From: CAYZXT01 sp964482515
GTDB taxonomy: Bacteria; Elusimicrobiota; Elusimicrobia; FEN-1173
Direction of reading: 5' to 3'
Length of the DNA stretch: 64,000 bases
Assembly (NCBI GenBank): GCA_964482515.1
Contig: CAYZXT010000007.1
Span: forward strand, 1 to 64,000
Position numbers and translations under genes: made by a program. How positions within the stretch are numbered: the first letter of the stretch is position 1; every line of letters starts with the position of its first letter. Positions 55,981 through 64,000 of the stretch are shown here, in pieces. The notes under the pieces are model-generated. The model was not told the origin of the DNA. It ran no database searches and worked only from the letters and a program-made list of their open reading frames with translations.

Positions 55981-56298
55981 ATGACAGACGCAGTGTTGAC
56001 GAAAGTGAAGATTCGGCCCTTGGGAGATCGGGTGTTGGTGAAGCCCGTCCAAAAGGAAAAGGAAGAGCGCAGCGGTCTCATCATTCCGGACACGGCGAAA
56101 GAAAAGCCGCAGGAGGGCGAGATCATCGCCGCCGGCAAAGGCAAGACGTCGGATGACGGGAAGCTTATTCCCATTGAAGTGAAAGTCGGAGACAAAATTC
56201 TTTATGGAAAGTATTCCGGCACGGAAATCAAGATCGATGGCGATGAATACCTGATCATGCATCAGGACGACATCCTCGGCATTCTGGAGAGCAAATAA
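55981..56298 (+). CDS. groES: Co-chaperonin GroES
   Basis: The 105-aa lid of the GroEL folding chamber. Features are KIRPLGDRVLVKP, the mobile loop KEKEERSGLIIPD that contacts GroEL, and the C-terminal YLIMHQDDILGIL. ATG 55981 is preferred over an in-frame GTG 9 nt upstream, which falls in the CIRCE/Shine-Dalgarno. groEL follows 53 nt later in the same operon. Confidence 0.97.
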   Translation: MTDAVLTKVKIRPLGDRVLVKPVQKEKEERSGLIIPDTAKEKPQEGEIIAAGKGKTSDDGKLIPIEVKVGDKILYGKYSGTEIKIDGDEYLIMHQDDILGILESK

Positions 56299-56351
56299 CG
56301 GAACAGCGCCCGGCGCGTTCCGGTTTTTTTATTTTAAGGAGGAAGTGAACA

Positions 56352-58001
56352 ATGGCTAAACAGATTAAGTATTCCGACGAAGCCCGCAAGTCAGTCAAGG
56401 CCGGTGTCGACAAATTGGCCGACGCGGTCAAAGCGACCCTTGGCCCCAAGGGCCGTTACGTGGTGCTGGACAAGAAGTTCGGCTCCCCGACGGTGACCAA
56501 CGACGGCGTGACCATCGCGAAGGACATCGAACTGGAAGACCCGTTCGAGAACATGGGCGCACAGCTCGTCCGCGAAGTGTCCTCCAAGACCAACGACGTG
56601 GCCGGCGACGGCACCACGACGGCTTGCGTCCTGGCCCAGGGCATCGTGGCCGAAGGCTTCCGTAACATCACCGCGGGCGCCAACGCCACACATATCAAGC
56701 GCGGCATCGACAAGGCCGTTGAATCGGTCGTGGCCGAGCTGAAGAAGGTCGCGAAGAAGATCAACATCGACGCCAAGGCCAAGCAGGAAATCACGCAGAT
56801 CGCGACGATCTCCGCTTCCGACACCGGCATCGGCGAGAAGATCGCCGAAGCGATCCTGAAGGTCGGCAAGGACGGCGTCATCACCGTTGAAGAAGGCAAG
56901 ACGGCGGAAACGACGCTGCGCACGGTCGAAGGCATGCAGTTCGATCGCGGCTACATCAGCCCTTACTTCGTGACCGACGCGGAACGCATGGAATCGGTCC
57001 TCGAAGATCCCTTCATCATCATCACCGACAAGAAAGTCTCGGCCATGAACGACATGCTTCCCGTGTTGGAGAAAGTCCTCCAGCAGGGCAAGCCGTTCCT
57101 TCTGATCGCGGAAGACGTGGAAGGCGAAGCCCTCGCCACCCTCGTGGTCAACAAGCTGCAGGGACGCCTCCGCTGCGCGGCCGTGAAGGCCCCGGGTTTC
57201 GGCGATCGCCGCAAGGAGATGCTGGAAGACATTGCGGTGCTCACCGGCGGACAGGTCATCACCGAGGAGAAGGGTTATAAGTTGGACAAGGCCGGCATCG
57301 ACATGCTCGGTCGCGCGTCCCGCGTGGTCGTGGACAAAGAGAACACCACGATCGTCGGCGGCAGCGGCGACGACAAGACCATCAAAGGTCGCATCGGCCA
57401 GATCCGCAAACAGATCGAAGAATCCACCTCGGACTACGACAAGGAAAAGCTCCAGGAGCGCCTGGCGAAGCTGTCCGGCGGCGTTGCCGTGATCGAAGTC
57501 GGCGCGGCCACCGAGACGGAAATGAAGGCGAAGAAATATAAAGTGGAAGACGCGATGCACGCGACCCGCGCGGGCGTGGAAGAAGGCATCGTGGCCGGCG
57601 GCGGCGTGGCGTTGTTGCGCGCGCGCAAGGCGCTGGAGAACGTCAAGGGCACGGATTCCGACGAACAGACCGGCATCAACATCATCCGGAAAGTCCTCGA
57701 GTATCCGATCCGCACCATCGCCGAGAACGCGGGCGTGGACGGCGCGGTCGTGGTGAACGACGTCTTGAAAAAAGACGAGCCGAACTACGGCTACAACGCG
57801 GAGTCGGGCGAATACGGCGACCTGTTCAAGGCCGGCGTCGTGGACCCGGTGAAAGTGACCCGCAGCGCGCTGCAGAACGCGGCGTCCGTGGCGGGGTTGC
57901 TCCTCACCACCGAAGTTCTCGTCACCGACATTCCGGAGAAGAAGGGTTCCGCTCCGGCGATGCCCGGCGGCATGGGCGGTATGGGCGGCGGAGAGTTCTA
58001 G
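56352..58001 (+). CDS. groEL: Chaperonin GroEL
   Basis: The 549-aa 60-kDa chaperonin. ATP-site motifs DGVTIAKDI and DVAGDGTTTACVLAQ lie near residues 50 and 85, and the C-terminal GGMGGMGGGEF tail is typical. It lies behind groES and ends at a strong terminator. Strong AAGGAGGAAG Shine-Dalgarno. This is a single normal copy with no change noted at catalytic Asp positions. Confidence 0.98.
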   Translation: MAKQIKYSDEARKSVKAGVDKLADAVKATLGPKGRYVVLDKKFGSPTVTNDGVTIAKDIELEDPFENMGAQLVREVSSKTNDVAGDGTTTACVLAQGIVAEGFRNITAGANATHIKRGIDKAVESVVAELKKVAKKINIDAKAKQEITQIATISASDTGIGEKIAEAILKVGKDGVITVEEGKTAETTLRTVEGMQFDRGYISPYFVTDAERMESVLEDPFIIITDKKVSAMNDMLPVLEKVLQQGKPFLLIAEDVEGEALATLVVNKLQGRLRCAAVKAPGFGDRRKEMLEDIAVLTGGQVITEEKGYKLDKAGIDMLGRASRVVVDKENTTIVGGSGDDKTIKGRIGQIRKQIEESTSDYDKEKLQERLAKLSGGVAVIEVGAATETEMKAKKYKVEDAMHATRAGVEEGIVAGGGVALLRARKALENVKGTDSDEQTGINIIRKVLEYPIRTIAENAGVDGAVVVNDVLKKDEPNYGYNAESGEYGDLFKAGVVDPVKVTRSALQNAASVAGLLLTTEVLVTDIPEKKGSAPAMPGGMGGMGGGEF

Positions 58002-58030
58002 AGACGTCGTTTCTTCACTAACGCATTACG

Positions 58031-58065
58031 AAAAGGGCCCCGTGGAAACACGGGGCTCTTTTTTT
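58031..58065 (+). terminator. Intrinsic terminator of groES-groEL
   Basis: AAAAGGGCCCCGTG pairs with CACGGGGCTCTTTT (14 bp with one G-T) around a GAAA loop, followed by more T residues. Confidence 0.9.
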
Positions 58066-58119
58066 ATGTGTACGGAGGAACGAATCCACCCGGATAACAA
58101 TAGCTATGGAGTTTGAACG

Positions 58120-58776
58120 TTAAGGATGTGGAGCGGGAACGCCGGCCCAGATGGAATAGGCGGGGCCGACCATCATGACGTTGTACTGGGCGTGGAAAAT
58201 GAGGCTGAGAAGGAACCCGGCTGCGGCGTGGGCCAGGGCGACGGGAACCAGGTGGCGGTTTTCCAGGAAAATCCGTGTGAAGAGAATCCCCCCGACCAGG
58301 GTGAAGGACATCAACACTGGGTTGGGCAGATGCACCAGGGAAAACAATAGCCCATTCAGGGCGGCGACGGTCCAGGGCCGCCGGCCGACCACGTCCTCCA
58401 GGCGGTTGGCGGAGAAAGACAGGAGCGCGTACTGCTGTGCCAGGGCCCAGAGGGGATAACCTAACAAGCCGAAAAGTATTTTTGGAAGCGGGGGCGTGGG
58501 GGCGCGGAGTGCGAGGATGAACATGATCAGGAGAAAAGGCGAGCAGACCCTGAAGGTCAAACGACCGCAGGAGTCAAGGTTTCGGTGGTCCCAGCCGATA
58601 CGCTCCCGCGAGTCGCCGTGCCAGCGGTTGGAGAGCGAACATATGGCCAGGAGGACGATGCCTAAGATGAGGACCGGAATGTCGAGGGGAACGCGTTGCC
58701 CGATCCAGATGGCGAGCAGGACAGCGCCGTAGAATCCGAGGAGTTCGACGGCGGACGCCCATCGGGGCTTCGTCAT
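58120..58776 (-). CDS. CPBP-family (CAAX protease-like) membrane protein with altered motif 1
   Basis: A 218-aa protein with about six membrane segments. Motif 2 (FxxxH) is present at F145-H149 (FSLVH) and motif 3 His at H183 (AHAAAG), as in CPBP intramembrane proteases. Motif 1 (EExxxR), which carries the catalytic Glu pair, reads QQYALL at 114-119: both Glu are Gln and the Arg is missing. Proteolysis by the standard mechanism is doubtful. Start is ATG at 58776. It ends 55 nt after the groEL terminator, in the opposite direction, and lies directly downstream of metF. Confidence 0.65.
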   Translation of the reverse strand: MTKPRWASAVELLGFYGAVLLAIWIGQRVPLDIPVLILGIVLLAICSLSNRWHGDSRERIGWDHRNLDSCGRLTFRVCSPFLLIMFILALRAPTPPLPKILFGLLGYPLWALAQQYALLSFSANRLEDVVGRRPWTVAALNGLLFSLVHLPNPVLMSFTLVGGILFTRIFLENRHLVPVALAHAAAGFLLSLIFHAQYNVMMVGPAYSIWAGVPAPHP

Positions 58777-58777
58777 T

Positions 58778-59647
58778 TTATTTGGGCTGGAGGATGTTCT
58801 TGACGATCTGCGCGGTGGAGTGGGAGCGGTTCAGCGTGTAGAAATGGAGGCCGGTCACGCCCTGGCCCAGGAGTTCCTGGCACTGCCGCGTTCCGTATTC
58901 GATGCCGGCTTGGATCACGGCGTCCTTGTTTTCCTGGATCGGTTCCAGCTTGGCCAGGAGCGCGGGCGGGATCTTGGCGCCGCACATGGTGGTGAACCGT
59001 TTGACCTGGCTGACGTTGGTGATGGGCATGATGCCGGGAATGACGGGGATGGAAATCCCCAGGGCGCGGATATTTTCCAGGAAACGGAAGTAGTCCGCGT
59101 TGTCGAAAAACAGCTGCGTGATGATGAAATCCGCGCCCGCGTCCACCTTCCGCTTCAGGTTTTCCAGATCCTTCCGCTTGTCCGGATTCTCCGGGTGTCC
59201 TTCGGGGTAGCCCGCCACGCCGACGGAGAAATTCCATTTGGACCGGATGAAGGCCACCAATTCGTTGGCGTTCCTGAACCCGTCCGGGTGCGGAACGAAA
59301 TTGGTCTCGCCCTTGGGAGGGTCGCCGCGCAGGGCCAGCACGTTCTCTACGCCGCGGGAAGCCAGTTCGTCAAAGATCGCGGCCATGTCCTGTTTCGACG
59401 CGCCCACGCAGGTGATGTGCGCCATGGTCTCCACGCCCAGCTTTTCCTTGATCGAGCAGACGATGTCGATGGTCTTCCGCCGCGTGCCGCCGCCCGCGCC
59501 CCAGGTGACGGAGATGTAGGTCGGGTCCAGGTCGCGGAGGGTTTCCGCGGTCTGGAACAGCTGTACGGCGTCTTCGTCCGTTTTCGGGGGGAAAAATTCG
59601 AAAGAGAAGGAAGGCTTCTTGGTTTTGATGATGTCCGCAATTTTCAT
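58778..59647 (-). CDS. metF: 5,10-methylenetetrahydrofolate reductase (MetF)
   Basis: MetF reduces methylene-THF to methyl-THF for methionine synthesis, with FAD. SFEFFPPKTDEDA near residue 14 holds the catalytic Glu. SVTWGAGGGTR, LALRGDPPKG and DFIITQLFFDN are the folate and FAD sites. I chose ATG at 59645-59647, giving 289 aa; an in-frame start 22 codons upstream runs through the promoter. It ends 1 nt before the CPBP gene, so both are probably co-transcribed. Confidence 0.95.
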   Translation of the reverse strand: MKIADIIKTKKPSFSFEFFPPKTDEDAVQLFQTAETLRDLDPTYISVTWGAGGGTRRKTIDIVCSIKEKLGVETMAHITCVGASKQDMAAIFDELASRGVENVLALRGDPPKGETNFVPHPDGFRNANELVAFIRSKWNFSVGVAGYPEGHPENPDKRKDLENLKRKVDAGADFIITQLFFDNADYFRFLENIRALGISIPVIPGIMPITNVSQVKRFTTMCGAKIPPALLAKLEPIQENKDAVIQAGIEYGTRQCQELLGQGVTGLHFYTLNRSHSTAQIVKNILQPK

Positions 59648-59677
59648 GGAGCGCTCGCTCGACGTTGAGATTGGGAA

Positions 59678-59706
59678 AGTGTACAATTTGGCCAAGTGGC
59701 GGACAA
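59678..59706 (-). promoter_or_regulatory. Candidate promoter for metF
   Basis: On the minus strand TTGTCC (59706-59701), a 17-nt spacer and TACACT (59683-59678). The predicted start is about 25 nt before the metF ATG. Confidence 0.45.
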
Positions 59707-59711
59707 GCCGC

Positions 59712-59729
59712 ACGGAAAGAACTTTCCGT
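59712..59729. promoter_or_regulatory. Perfect inverted repeat between metF and the SDR gene
   Basis: ACGGAAAG-AA-CTTTCCGT: 8-bp arms with a 2-nt centre. It is 17 nt before the SDR gene and just outside the metF -35, a fair place for an operator, or a short mRNA hairpin. Confidence 0.35.
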
Positions 59730-59745
59730 ATGGATGAGAGGGACT

Positions 59746-60516
59746 ATGGACCTGAAAGGCAAAGCGGCGTTGATCACGGGCGGGGCGCGGATCGGGCAGG
59801 CCGTGGCCGAGGCGCTGGCCAAGCGCGGCTGCCACATCGCCGTGACCTACCGGATCTCAAAGACCAACGCGGACGCGACCGTCAAGAAAGCCGCGGCCCT
59901 CGGCGTAAAGGCCGTCGCCGTCCCCGTGGATTTTCGCCAGGCCCGGGAGATGGAGAACGTTGTTCCCTCCGTGGAAAAAGCCCTGGGCCGCCTCGATATC
60001 CTCGTCAATATGGCGTCGCGCTACAAGAAAGATCCCCTGCCGCCTTTGATCGACGGCGATTCCGCCCATGATTTGGTGGCCCTCGTGAAACCCTGGCAGG
60101 AAAACCTGGACATCGATTTGCGCGGCGCCTATTGGCTGGCCCTGCGCGCCACGCCCCTGATGCGGCGGGGCGGCGGGGGGCGCATCGTGAATTTTTCGGA
60201 TTGGCTTTCCGCCAGCGGCCGCCCGCGTTATAAGGAATCAGTCCCCTATTACGTTTCCAAGTCGGGGGTGAAAGGGTTGACCGAGGCCCTGGCCCTGGAA
60301 CTGGCGCCGGAAATCCTGGTGAACTCCATCGCGCCCGGACCGATCCTGGCGCCGGACGATCTGCCCGAGAACGAGAAGCAGGAAGCGGTCAAAAACACGC
60401 CGCTCCGCCGCTGGGGCGGTCCGGAGGAGATCGCCAAGACCGTGGTTTTCCTCTGCGAGACGGATTTCATCACCGGCGAATGCGTTCGGGTGGACGGCGG
60501 AAGGCATCTTTATTGA
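59746..60516 (+). CDS. Short-chain dehydrogenase/reductase, pteridine reductase-like
   Basis: An SDR enzyme of 256 aa with NADP loop TGGARIGQAVAEALAKRG near residue 11 and Tyr-x3-Lys in YYVSKSG near 166. The GGARIG form of the cofactor loop resembles FolM and PTR1 pteridine reductases, and the divergent metF gene makes a folate role possible, but a general SDR is equally allowed. ATG 59746 has GAGAGGGA upstream; a start 27 codons earlier has none. Confidence 0.8.
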   Translation: MDLKGKAALITGGARIGQAVAEALAKRGCHIAVTYRISKTNADATVKKAAALGVKAVAVPVDFRQAREMENVVPSVEKALGRLDILVNMASRYKKDPLPPLIDGDSAHDLVALVKPWQENLDIDLRGAYWLALRATPLMRRGGGGRIVNFSDWLSASGRPRYKESVPYYVSKSGVKGLTEALALELAPEILVNSIAPGPILAPDDLPENEKQEAVKNTPLRRWGGPEEIAKTVVFLCETDFITGECVRVDGGRHLY

Positions 60517-60553
60517 TAGATTTTTATTTCAATAAGGGAAAAATATTATCGGA

Positions 60554-60757
60554 GTGTTTGTGAAATTAAAAAAAAAGATAATTAGATTTGCCGTTTTTTT
60601 AATTGGTTTCGAATTAGTCGGTTTCAATATTATTACAGTATTCTTTCTGTCCTGGGATCCGAATCCTCAATTAAATTGGATGAGGATTCTTTCGGAAGTC
60701 TCCCTTGGGGTAGGTCTACTTTATTTAAGTATTTTTAGATTAAAATCTTTCAATTAG
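60554..60757 (+). CDS. Small AT-rich membrane protein
   Basis: A 67-aa ORF from GTG 60554, or GTG 60560, with GGAG close upstream. Two hydrophobic segments, about residues 10-32 and 44-62, and a basic N-terminus. No family recognised. Base composition is AT-rich, unlike all neighbours, and codons such as AAA, ATT and TTA dominate, which suggests recent arrival. It may not be expressed, as such AT-rich ORFs arise by chance more easily. Confidence 0.4.
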   Translation: MFVKLKKKIIRFAVFLIGFELVGFNIITVFFLSWDPNPQLNWMRILSEVSLGVGLLYLSIFRLKSFN

Positions 60758-60818
60758 GCCCCAGAATGCTCGGTAATAAGCACTAAAAATCTTCAGAAAT
60801 TACTAAAATAGTAGCCCT

Positions 60819-61460
60819 ATGAATCACCCCTCCGCGTCTTCCCAGACCACTTACCCCTTGCGATGGAGTTACGCCCTGGGATGGGGCCTCATGGCCGTGG
60901 GCATGATCGCCCTGATCGTGTCCGTCAGCCAGGTGGCTTTGACGAGCTACCGGGGCATCAAAAAGATATCCCTTCCCGGAGCGAAGGTCCTGACGTTGAA
61001 GGAACCCGGCATCTACGTCGGTGTCTACCAGCACTCGACCGGGAACCCGGTGCCGGCCGAAGAACTCGCCCGCCTCGAAATCCAGCTGAGCGAATCGTCC
61101 AACGGTTTTCCCGTCCCCCTGGCGCGGCTGCCCGGCGCCCAGGTTTTTTCCGTGGGCGGCCAGGTCGGGGCGGTCCTCTTCCAGACGGAAATTTCCGAAC
61201 CGGGCGACTACTTCCTGAGCGCGGTCTATCCCCAGGGCGCGCCGGGTCCCGCCATCGAAGGATTGTTGATCCACGAATCAGTCCAGAGCAACAGGGCGGA
61301 CCTCGTGGTGGGCATCATCGTCTGCCTGATCCTGAACGGGTTCGGGATATTCACTTTGATCAAGACGTCCAACCTGGCCAAGAAACTGCAAGGGCCGACT
61401 CCGGCCAAGAACATCCCCGGAAAGCGTCCGACTACGCCGCCTCCGGGCAAAAAGAAATAA
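60819..61460 (+). CDS. Hypothetical membrane protein with two segments
   Basis: I do not recognise this 213-aa protein. It has one membrane segment near residues 17-41, a beta-rich extracytoplasmic domain of about 120 residues and a second membrane segment near 166-189, then a Lys/Pro-rich cytoplasmic tail. The order is that of a protein with both ends in the cytoplasm. It precedes an ABC-2 transporter by 28 nt and could be an accessory part. Confidence 0.6.
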   Translation: MNHPSASSQTTYPLRWSYALGWGLMAVGMIALIVSVSQVALTSYRGIKKISLPGAKVLTLKEPGIYVGVYQHSTGNPVPAEELARLEIQLSESSNGFPVPLARLPGAQVFSVGGQVGAVLFQTEISEPGDYFLSAVYPQGAPGPAIEGLLIHESVQSNRADLVVGIIVCLILNGFGIFTLIKTSNLAKKLQGPTPAKNIPGKRPTTPPPGKKK

Positions 61461-61488
61461 TTTCAGTCAAAACGGACGATAGACTTTA

Positions 61489-62271
61489 ATGGCAAATTCG
61501 CTCAACGATAGAGTGTCGGCCAATGATTTGCGCAAGCAATACGGCAAGGTGGAGGCGCTCAAGGGTTTGTCTTTTTCCGCCGGCGCGGGAGAGATCTTGG
61601 GGATCCTTGGGCCCAACGGCGCGGGCAAGACCACGGCCATCCACATCCTGCTGGGGATGCTGACCCAGACGTCCGGTGAAGTGTCCGTCCTCGGCCTTTC
61701 CCCGTTTAAAGACAAGAACGCGCTCTACCCCCGCATCAATTTTTCCTCCGCATACGTTCAGCTGCCCTTCAACCTGCGCGCCGCCCGCAATCTCCGCATC
61801 TTCGCCCGGCTCTACGGCGTGCCGGACGCGGAACGAAAGGTCAAGGCGCTGATGGAGCGGTTTCAAATCGCCCATCTGGCGGACAAGATCACCGGGTCGC
61901 TTTCCTCGGGCGAACAGACGAGGCTCAACCTCTGCAAGAGCCTGCTGAACGCTCCCGAAGTCCTTTTCCTCGACGAGCCGACGGCCTCGCTCGACCCCGA
62001 CATCGCCGACCGCGTGCGCGTGGTGCTGCAGGAAATCCAGCGCGAGCGCGGCATGACGATCCTCTACACGTCGCACAACATGGCGGAGGTGGAGGCGCTC
62101 TGCAACCGGGTGATCTTCCTCCATCGCGGCAGCAAGGTGATCGAGGGGACGCCGCAGCAGGTGCGCGACCATTTCCAGAAGGAATCCCTCGAGAAAGTCT
62201 TCATCCACCTGGCGCGGGACGGGCAACTGCAGGACGTGGCCGAAACGGAAGCCGAGAAGGTTCCGTCGTGA
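61489..62271 (+). CDS. ABC transporter ATP-binding protein
   Basis: A 260-aa ABC ATPase. Walker A GPNGAGKTT is near residue 42, signature LSSGEQTR near 138, Walker B VLFLDEPTASLD near 160 and His-loop in YTSHNM. It belongs to the ABC-2 export group (polysaccharide, lipid or antibiotic export). The stop overlaps the permease GTG (GTGA), giving coupling. The cargo is unknown. Confidence 0.9.
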   Translation: MANSLNDRVSANDLRKQYGKVEALKGLSFSAGAGEILGILGPNGAGKTTAIHILLGMLTQTSGEVSVLGLSPFKDKNALYPRINFSSAYVQLPFNLRAARNLRIFARLYGVPDAERKVKALMERFQIAHLADKITGSLSSGEQTRLNLCKSLLNAPEVLFLDEPTASLDPDIADRVRVVLQEIQRERGMTILYTSHNMAEVEALCNRVIFLHRGSKVIEGTPQQVRDHFQKESLEKVFIHLARDGQLQDVAETEAEKVPS

Positions 62272-63083
62272 GCGCCGTGGGCGCGACCGCTTCCGCCGGA
62301 CGCATCTATACGATGCTGGGCCGCTACGTCCTGCTGCACTTCCGCAGCATGGCGCGGCTGCTGGAGCTGTTCTTCTGGCCGGTGATGGAGCTGCTCGTGT
62401 GGGGCTTCTTCACGGTTTACATCCGGCAGACCATGCTGTCCTCGTCCGAGAGGCTGATGATCTGGCTGCTCACGGGGATGATCTTCTGGGACGTGCTTTT
62501 CCGGGCGCAGCAGTCGGTGAGCCTGGCGCTGATGGAAGAGCTTTGGACGCGGAACATCCTCAACCTTTTCATTTCGCCTCTCCATTCCTGGGAATGGGTG
62601 GCGGCCGCGTCGCTCTACGGGCTCCTCAAGACGAGCATCATCGTCTTGATCCTCACCAGCCTCGGCATGCTGTTCTACGCCTATCAGCCGTCGGCCGTGG
62701 GATTGTATTTCATCCCGTTCCTGGCGAACCTGCTTTTGATGGGATGGGGAATGGGGTTGTTCACCTCGGGGCTCCTGTTGCGATGGGGACACGCGGCCGA
62801 GGCGCTGGTCTGGGGCGTGCCCTTTTTGGTCCAGCCCTTTTCCGCGATCTTCTATCCCTTGTCGGTCTATCCGTCGTGGTTGAAGCCGCTTTGTTTGGCC
62901 CTTCCCAGCACGCACGTAATGGAGGGCATGCGGGCCGTGGTGGACGGCGGGATTTTCTCCTGGAACCACTTCGGCATGGCCCTCGGTCTGAACGTTTTTT
63001 ACTTCGTGCTGGCGGGCTGGTTCTACGCGGCCATGTTCGAACGCGGACGGGAGAACGGGCAGTTGGTGAGGATGACCGGATGA
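62268..63083 (+). CDS. ABC-2 type transporter permease
   Basis: A 271-aa permease with six hydrophobic segments, ABC-2 family, starting from GTG 62268 in the ATPase stop. Features are a conserved FFWPVMELLVWGFF segment near 40, ISPLHSWEW and the FYPLSVYP-type stretch with PSTHVMEGMR near 215. It pairs with the preceding ATPase as an exporter. The stop overlaps the DUF4202 start (ATGA). Confidence 0.85.
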   Translation: MSAVGATASAGRIYTMLGRYVLLHFRSMARLLELFFWPVMELLVWGFFTVYIRQTMLSSSERLMIWLLTGMIFWDVLFRAQQSVSLALMEELWTRNILNLFISPLHSWEWVAAASLYGLLKTSIIVLILTSLGMLFYAYQPSAVGLYFIPFLANLLLMGWGMGLFTSGLLLRWGHAAEALVWGVPFLVQPFSAIFYPLSVYPSWLKPLCLALPSTHVMEGMRAVVDGGIFSWNHFGMALGLNVFYFVLAGWFYAAMFERGRENGQLVRMTG

Positions 63084-63676
63084 CGGGTTCCGGCAAGCTT
63101 GAACTGGTCTTGCGGAAGATCGACGAATACAACGGCCGCGACCCGAACCTGGACGACGTCAACGGCGCAGTCGGTCCGAGGGAATTGACCTACTCCCGCC
63201 GTTTGACGGATTGGGTTGCGAAGCTGAGGCCCGACGCTTCCGAGGCCCTGCGCATCGCGGCCCGGGGCCAGCACATCGGCCGCTGGACGATCCCGCGGGA
63301 GCGGTACCCCATGGACCGCGGCGGCTATCTGCGGTGGCGCGAGGCGCTGAAGCAGTTCCACGCCAAGACCGTGGGGGAAATCCTCCAGGAGGCGGGCTAC
63401 GACGCCGCCTTTATTGCGCGCGTACAAGGAATGATCCTGAAGAAGAATTTCAAGGAGGACCCGGAAGGCCAGGCGCTGGAAGACGGCCTTTGTCTCGTTT
63501 TTTTGGAAAAGCAGTTCGAGGACCTGAAAAACAGGACGCCGGATGAGAAGATGAAAGAGATCGTCCGCAAGACCTGGAAGAAAATGAGCGTCCAAGGCCG
63601 GGACATGGCGCTCGGGCTGCCGCTGCCGGCGGAGGCCAAACAGTTTTTGAAAGAGGCGCTGGCGGGCGCGGAATGA
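63080..63676 (+). CDS. DUF4202 domain protein
   Basis: A 198-aa soluble protein matching DUF4202: the RGQHIGRWTIPRERYPMDR block and YLRWREALKQFHA (about residues 62-95). Its function is unknown. It has a run of charged helices in the C-terminal half. The ATG at 63080 overlaps the permease stop, and the following gene (CbiX/SirB) starts inside its stop, so translation of the three is coupled. Confidence 0.8.
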   Translation: MTGSGKLELVLRKIDEYNGRDPNLDDVNGAVGPRELTYSRRLTDWVAKLRPDASEALRIAARGQHIGRWTIPRERYPMDRGGYLRWREALKQFHAKTVGEILQEAGYDAAFIARVQGMILKKNFKEDPEGQALEDGLCLVFLEKQFEDLKNRTPDEKMKEIVRKTWKKMSVQGRDMALGLPLPAEAKQFLKEALAGAE

Positions 63677-64000
63677 GGGCGCTGTTGCTGGTCAGCCACG
63701 GCAGCCGCCACCCGGAGGCGCGGAAGGAAATCGAGGCCCTGGCCGCGACGCTGAAACAGAAGAGCGGCGCGCCCATCGTGCAATGCGCTTTTTTGGACGT
63801 GGAGCTGCCGCGCATCGGCGACGGGATCGAGGAATGCGTCCGCTTCGGCGCCACGGAGATCGTCGTGCTGATGAACTTCATGAACTCCGGGAACCACGTG
63901 GTCAAGGACGTCCCCGCGATCGTGAAGGACGCCCAGGCGAAGCATCCGGAGGTCGCCGTTCGCATGACGCCCCACGTCGGCAGCCATCCGAAGATCGCGG
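63673..64000 (+). CDS. CbiX/SirB sirohydrochlorin chelatase family, 3' end cut by the window
   Basis: The 109 visible codons start with MRALLLVSHGSRHPEARKE, the usual CbiX/SirB opening, and continue with VVLMNFMNSGNHVVKDVP and a His-rich segment HVGSHPK at the cut. These proteins insert Fe or Co into sirohydrochlorin. The start (ATG) overlaps the DUF4202 stop. The C-terminus is out of sight, so the one- or two-domain state cannot be told. Confidence 0.85.
   Translation, partial: MRALLLVSHGSRHPEARKEIEALAATLKQKSGAPIVQCAFLDVELPRIGDGIEECVRFGATEIVVLMNFMNSGNHVVKDVPAIVKDAQAKHPEVAVRMTPHVGSHPKIA

Noticed and set aside
62399..63079. Upstream extension of the DUF4202 reading frame
   Set aside because: It runs in another frame inside the permease gene. 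The conserved DUF4202 part begins at ATG 63080.

Overview
This 64 kb window is a GC-rich, densely coded piece of chromosome from a Gram-negative bacterium. It encodes LPS-heptose enzymes (gmhA and a HldE C-terminal-type adenylyltransferase), phosphatidylserine/phosphatidylethanolamine synthesis (psd, pssA) and several exported proteins. Nothing looks phage- or plasmid-borne, and no insertion sequence or CRISPR array was seen. The gene mix (DUF4912 next to a GH57/DUF1957 branching enzyme, stand-alone ThiD2, long-form HisG, both GltX and GlnS, a cluster with both OtsA/OtsB and a TreT-like synthase) suggests an uncultured lineage such as Elusimicrobiota or Omnitrophota. That placement is an inference and cannot be settled from the sequence alone.

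Layout. 1-3158: end of a response regulator, then cysD-cysN (sulfate activation). 3159-3689: a structured, largely unexplained RNA region holding tRNA-Ala(CGC). 3690-6338: an ABC-F protein and a DUF4412 exported protein. 6350-11308: a trehalose cluster (membrane-anchored OtsA fusion, OtsB, DUF5752, TreT-like synthase), followed by an alpha/beta hydrolase and a Nudix protein. 12628-15739 (minus): rplU-rpmA-obgE-proB. 15982-21730: a TPR membrane protein, PmbA, then aroE-aroC-aroK-aroB. 21888-25367: Xaa-Pro peptidase, efp, accB, accC. 25377-28968: gmhA, heptose-1-phosphate adenylyltransferase, thiD2, thiE, thiC. 28976-42456: a long amino-acid run (thrB, lysC, cimA, an ilvD-like gene, ilvC, psd, pssA, leuA, leuC, leuD, PilZ, leuB). 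42457-46989: DUF1223, a zinc alcohol dehydrogenase, hisG and a GT-C-like membrane protein. 47008-50486: gltX, glnS, tRNA-Gln. 50648-55800: msrA, a beta-hydroxyacid dehydrogenase, a MoeB/ThiF protein, DUF4912 and GH57. 55981-58001: groES-groEL behind a sigma70 promoter and a diverged CIRCE. 58120-64000: a CPBP-family membrane protein, metF, an SDR, a small AT-rich ORF, an ABC-2 transporter, DUF4202 and a truncated CbiX/SirB.

The 29-42 kb run makes homoserine phosphate and aspartyl phosphate, then 2-ketobutyrate by the citramalate route (CimA with LeuCD and LeuB), and leucine/isoleucine/valine. The main surprises are conserved proteins that lack their defining residues: AccB has Gln where biotin should attach, the IlvD-like protein lacks all three Fe-S cysteines and the catalytic serine motif, the APS-kinase-like tail of CysN has a broken P-loop, and the CPBP protein has QQ for EE. 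Other points are the OtsA fusion, three copies of a palindromic intergenic repeat, an intrinsic terminator lying inside the start of the DUF1223 gene, and the RNA region at 3.2-3.6 kb.
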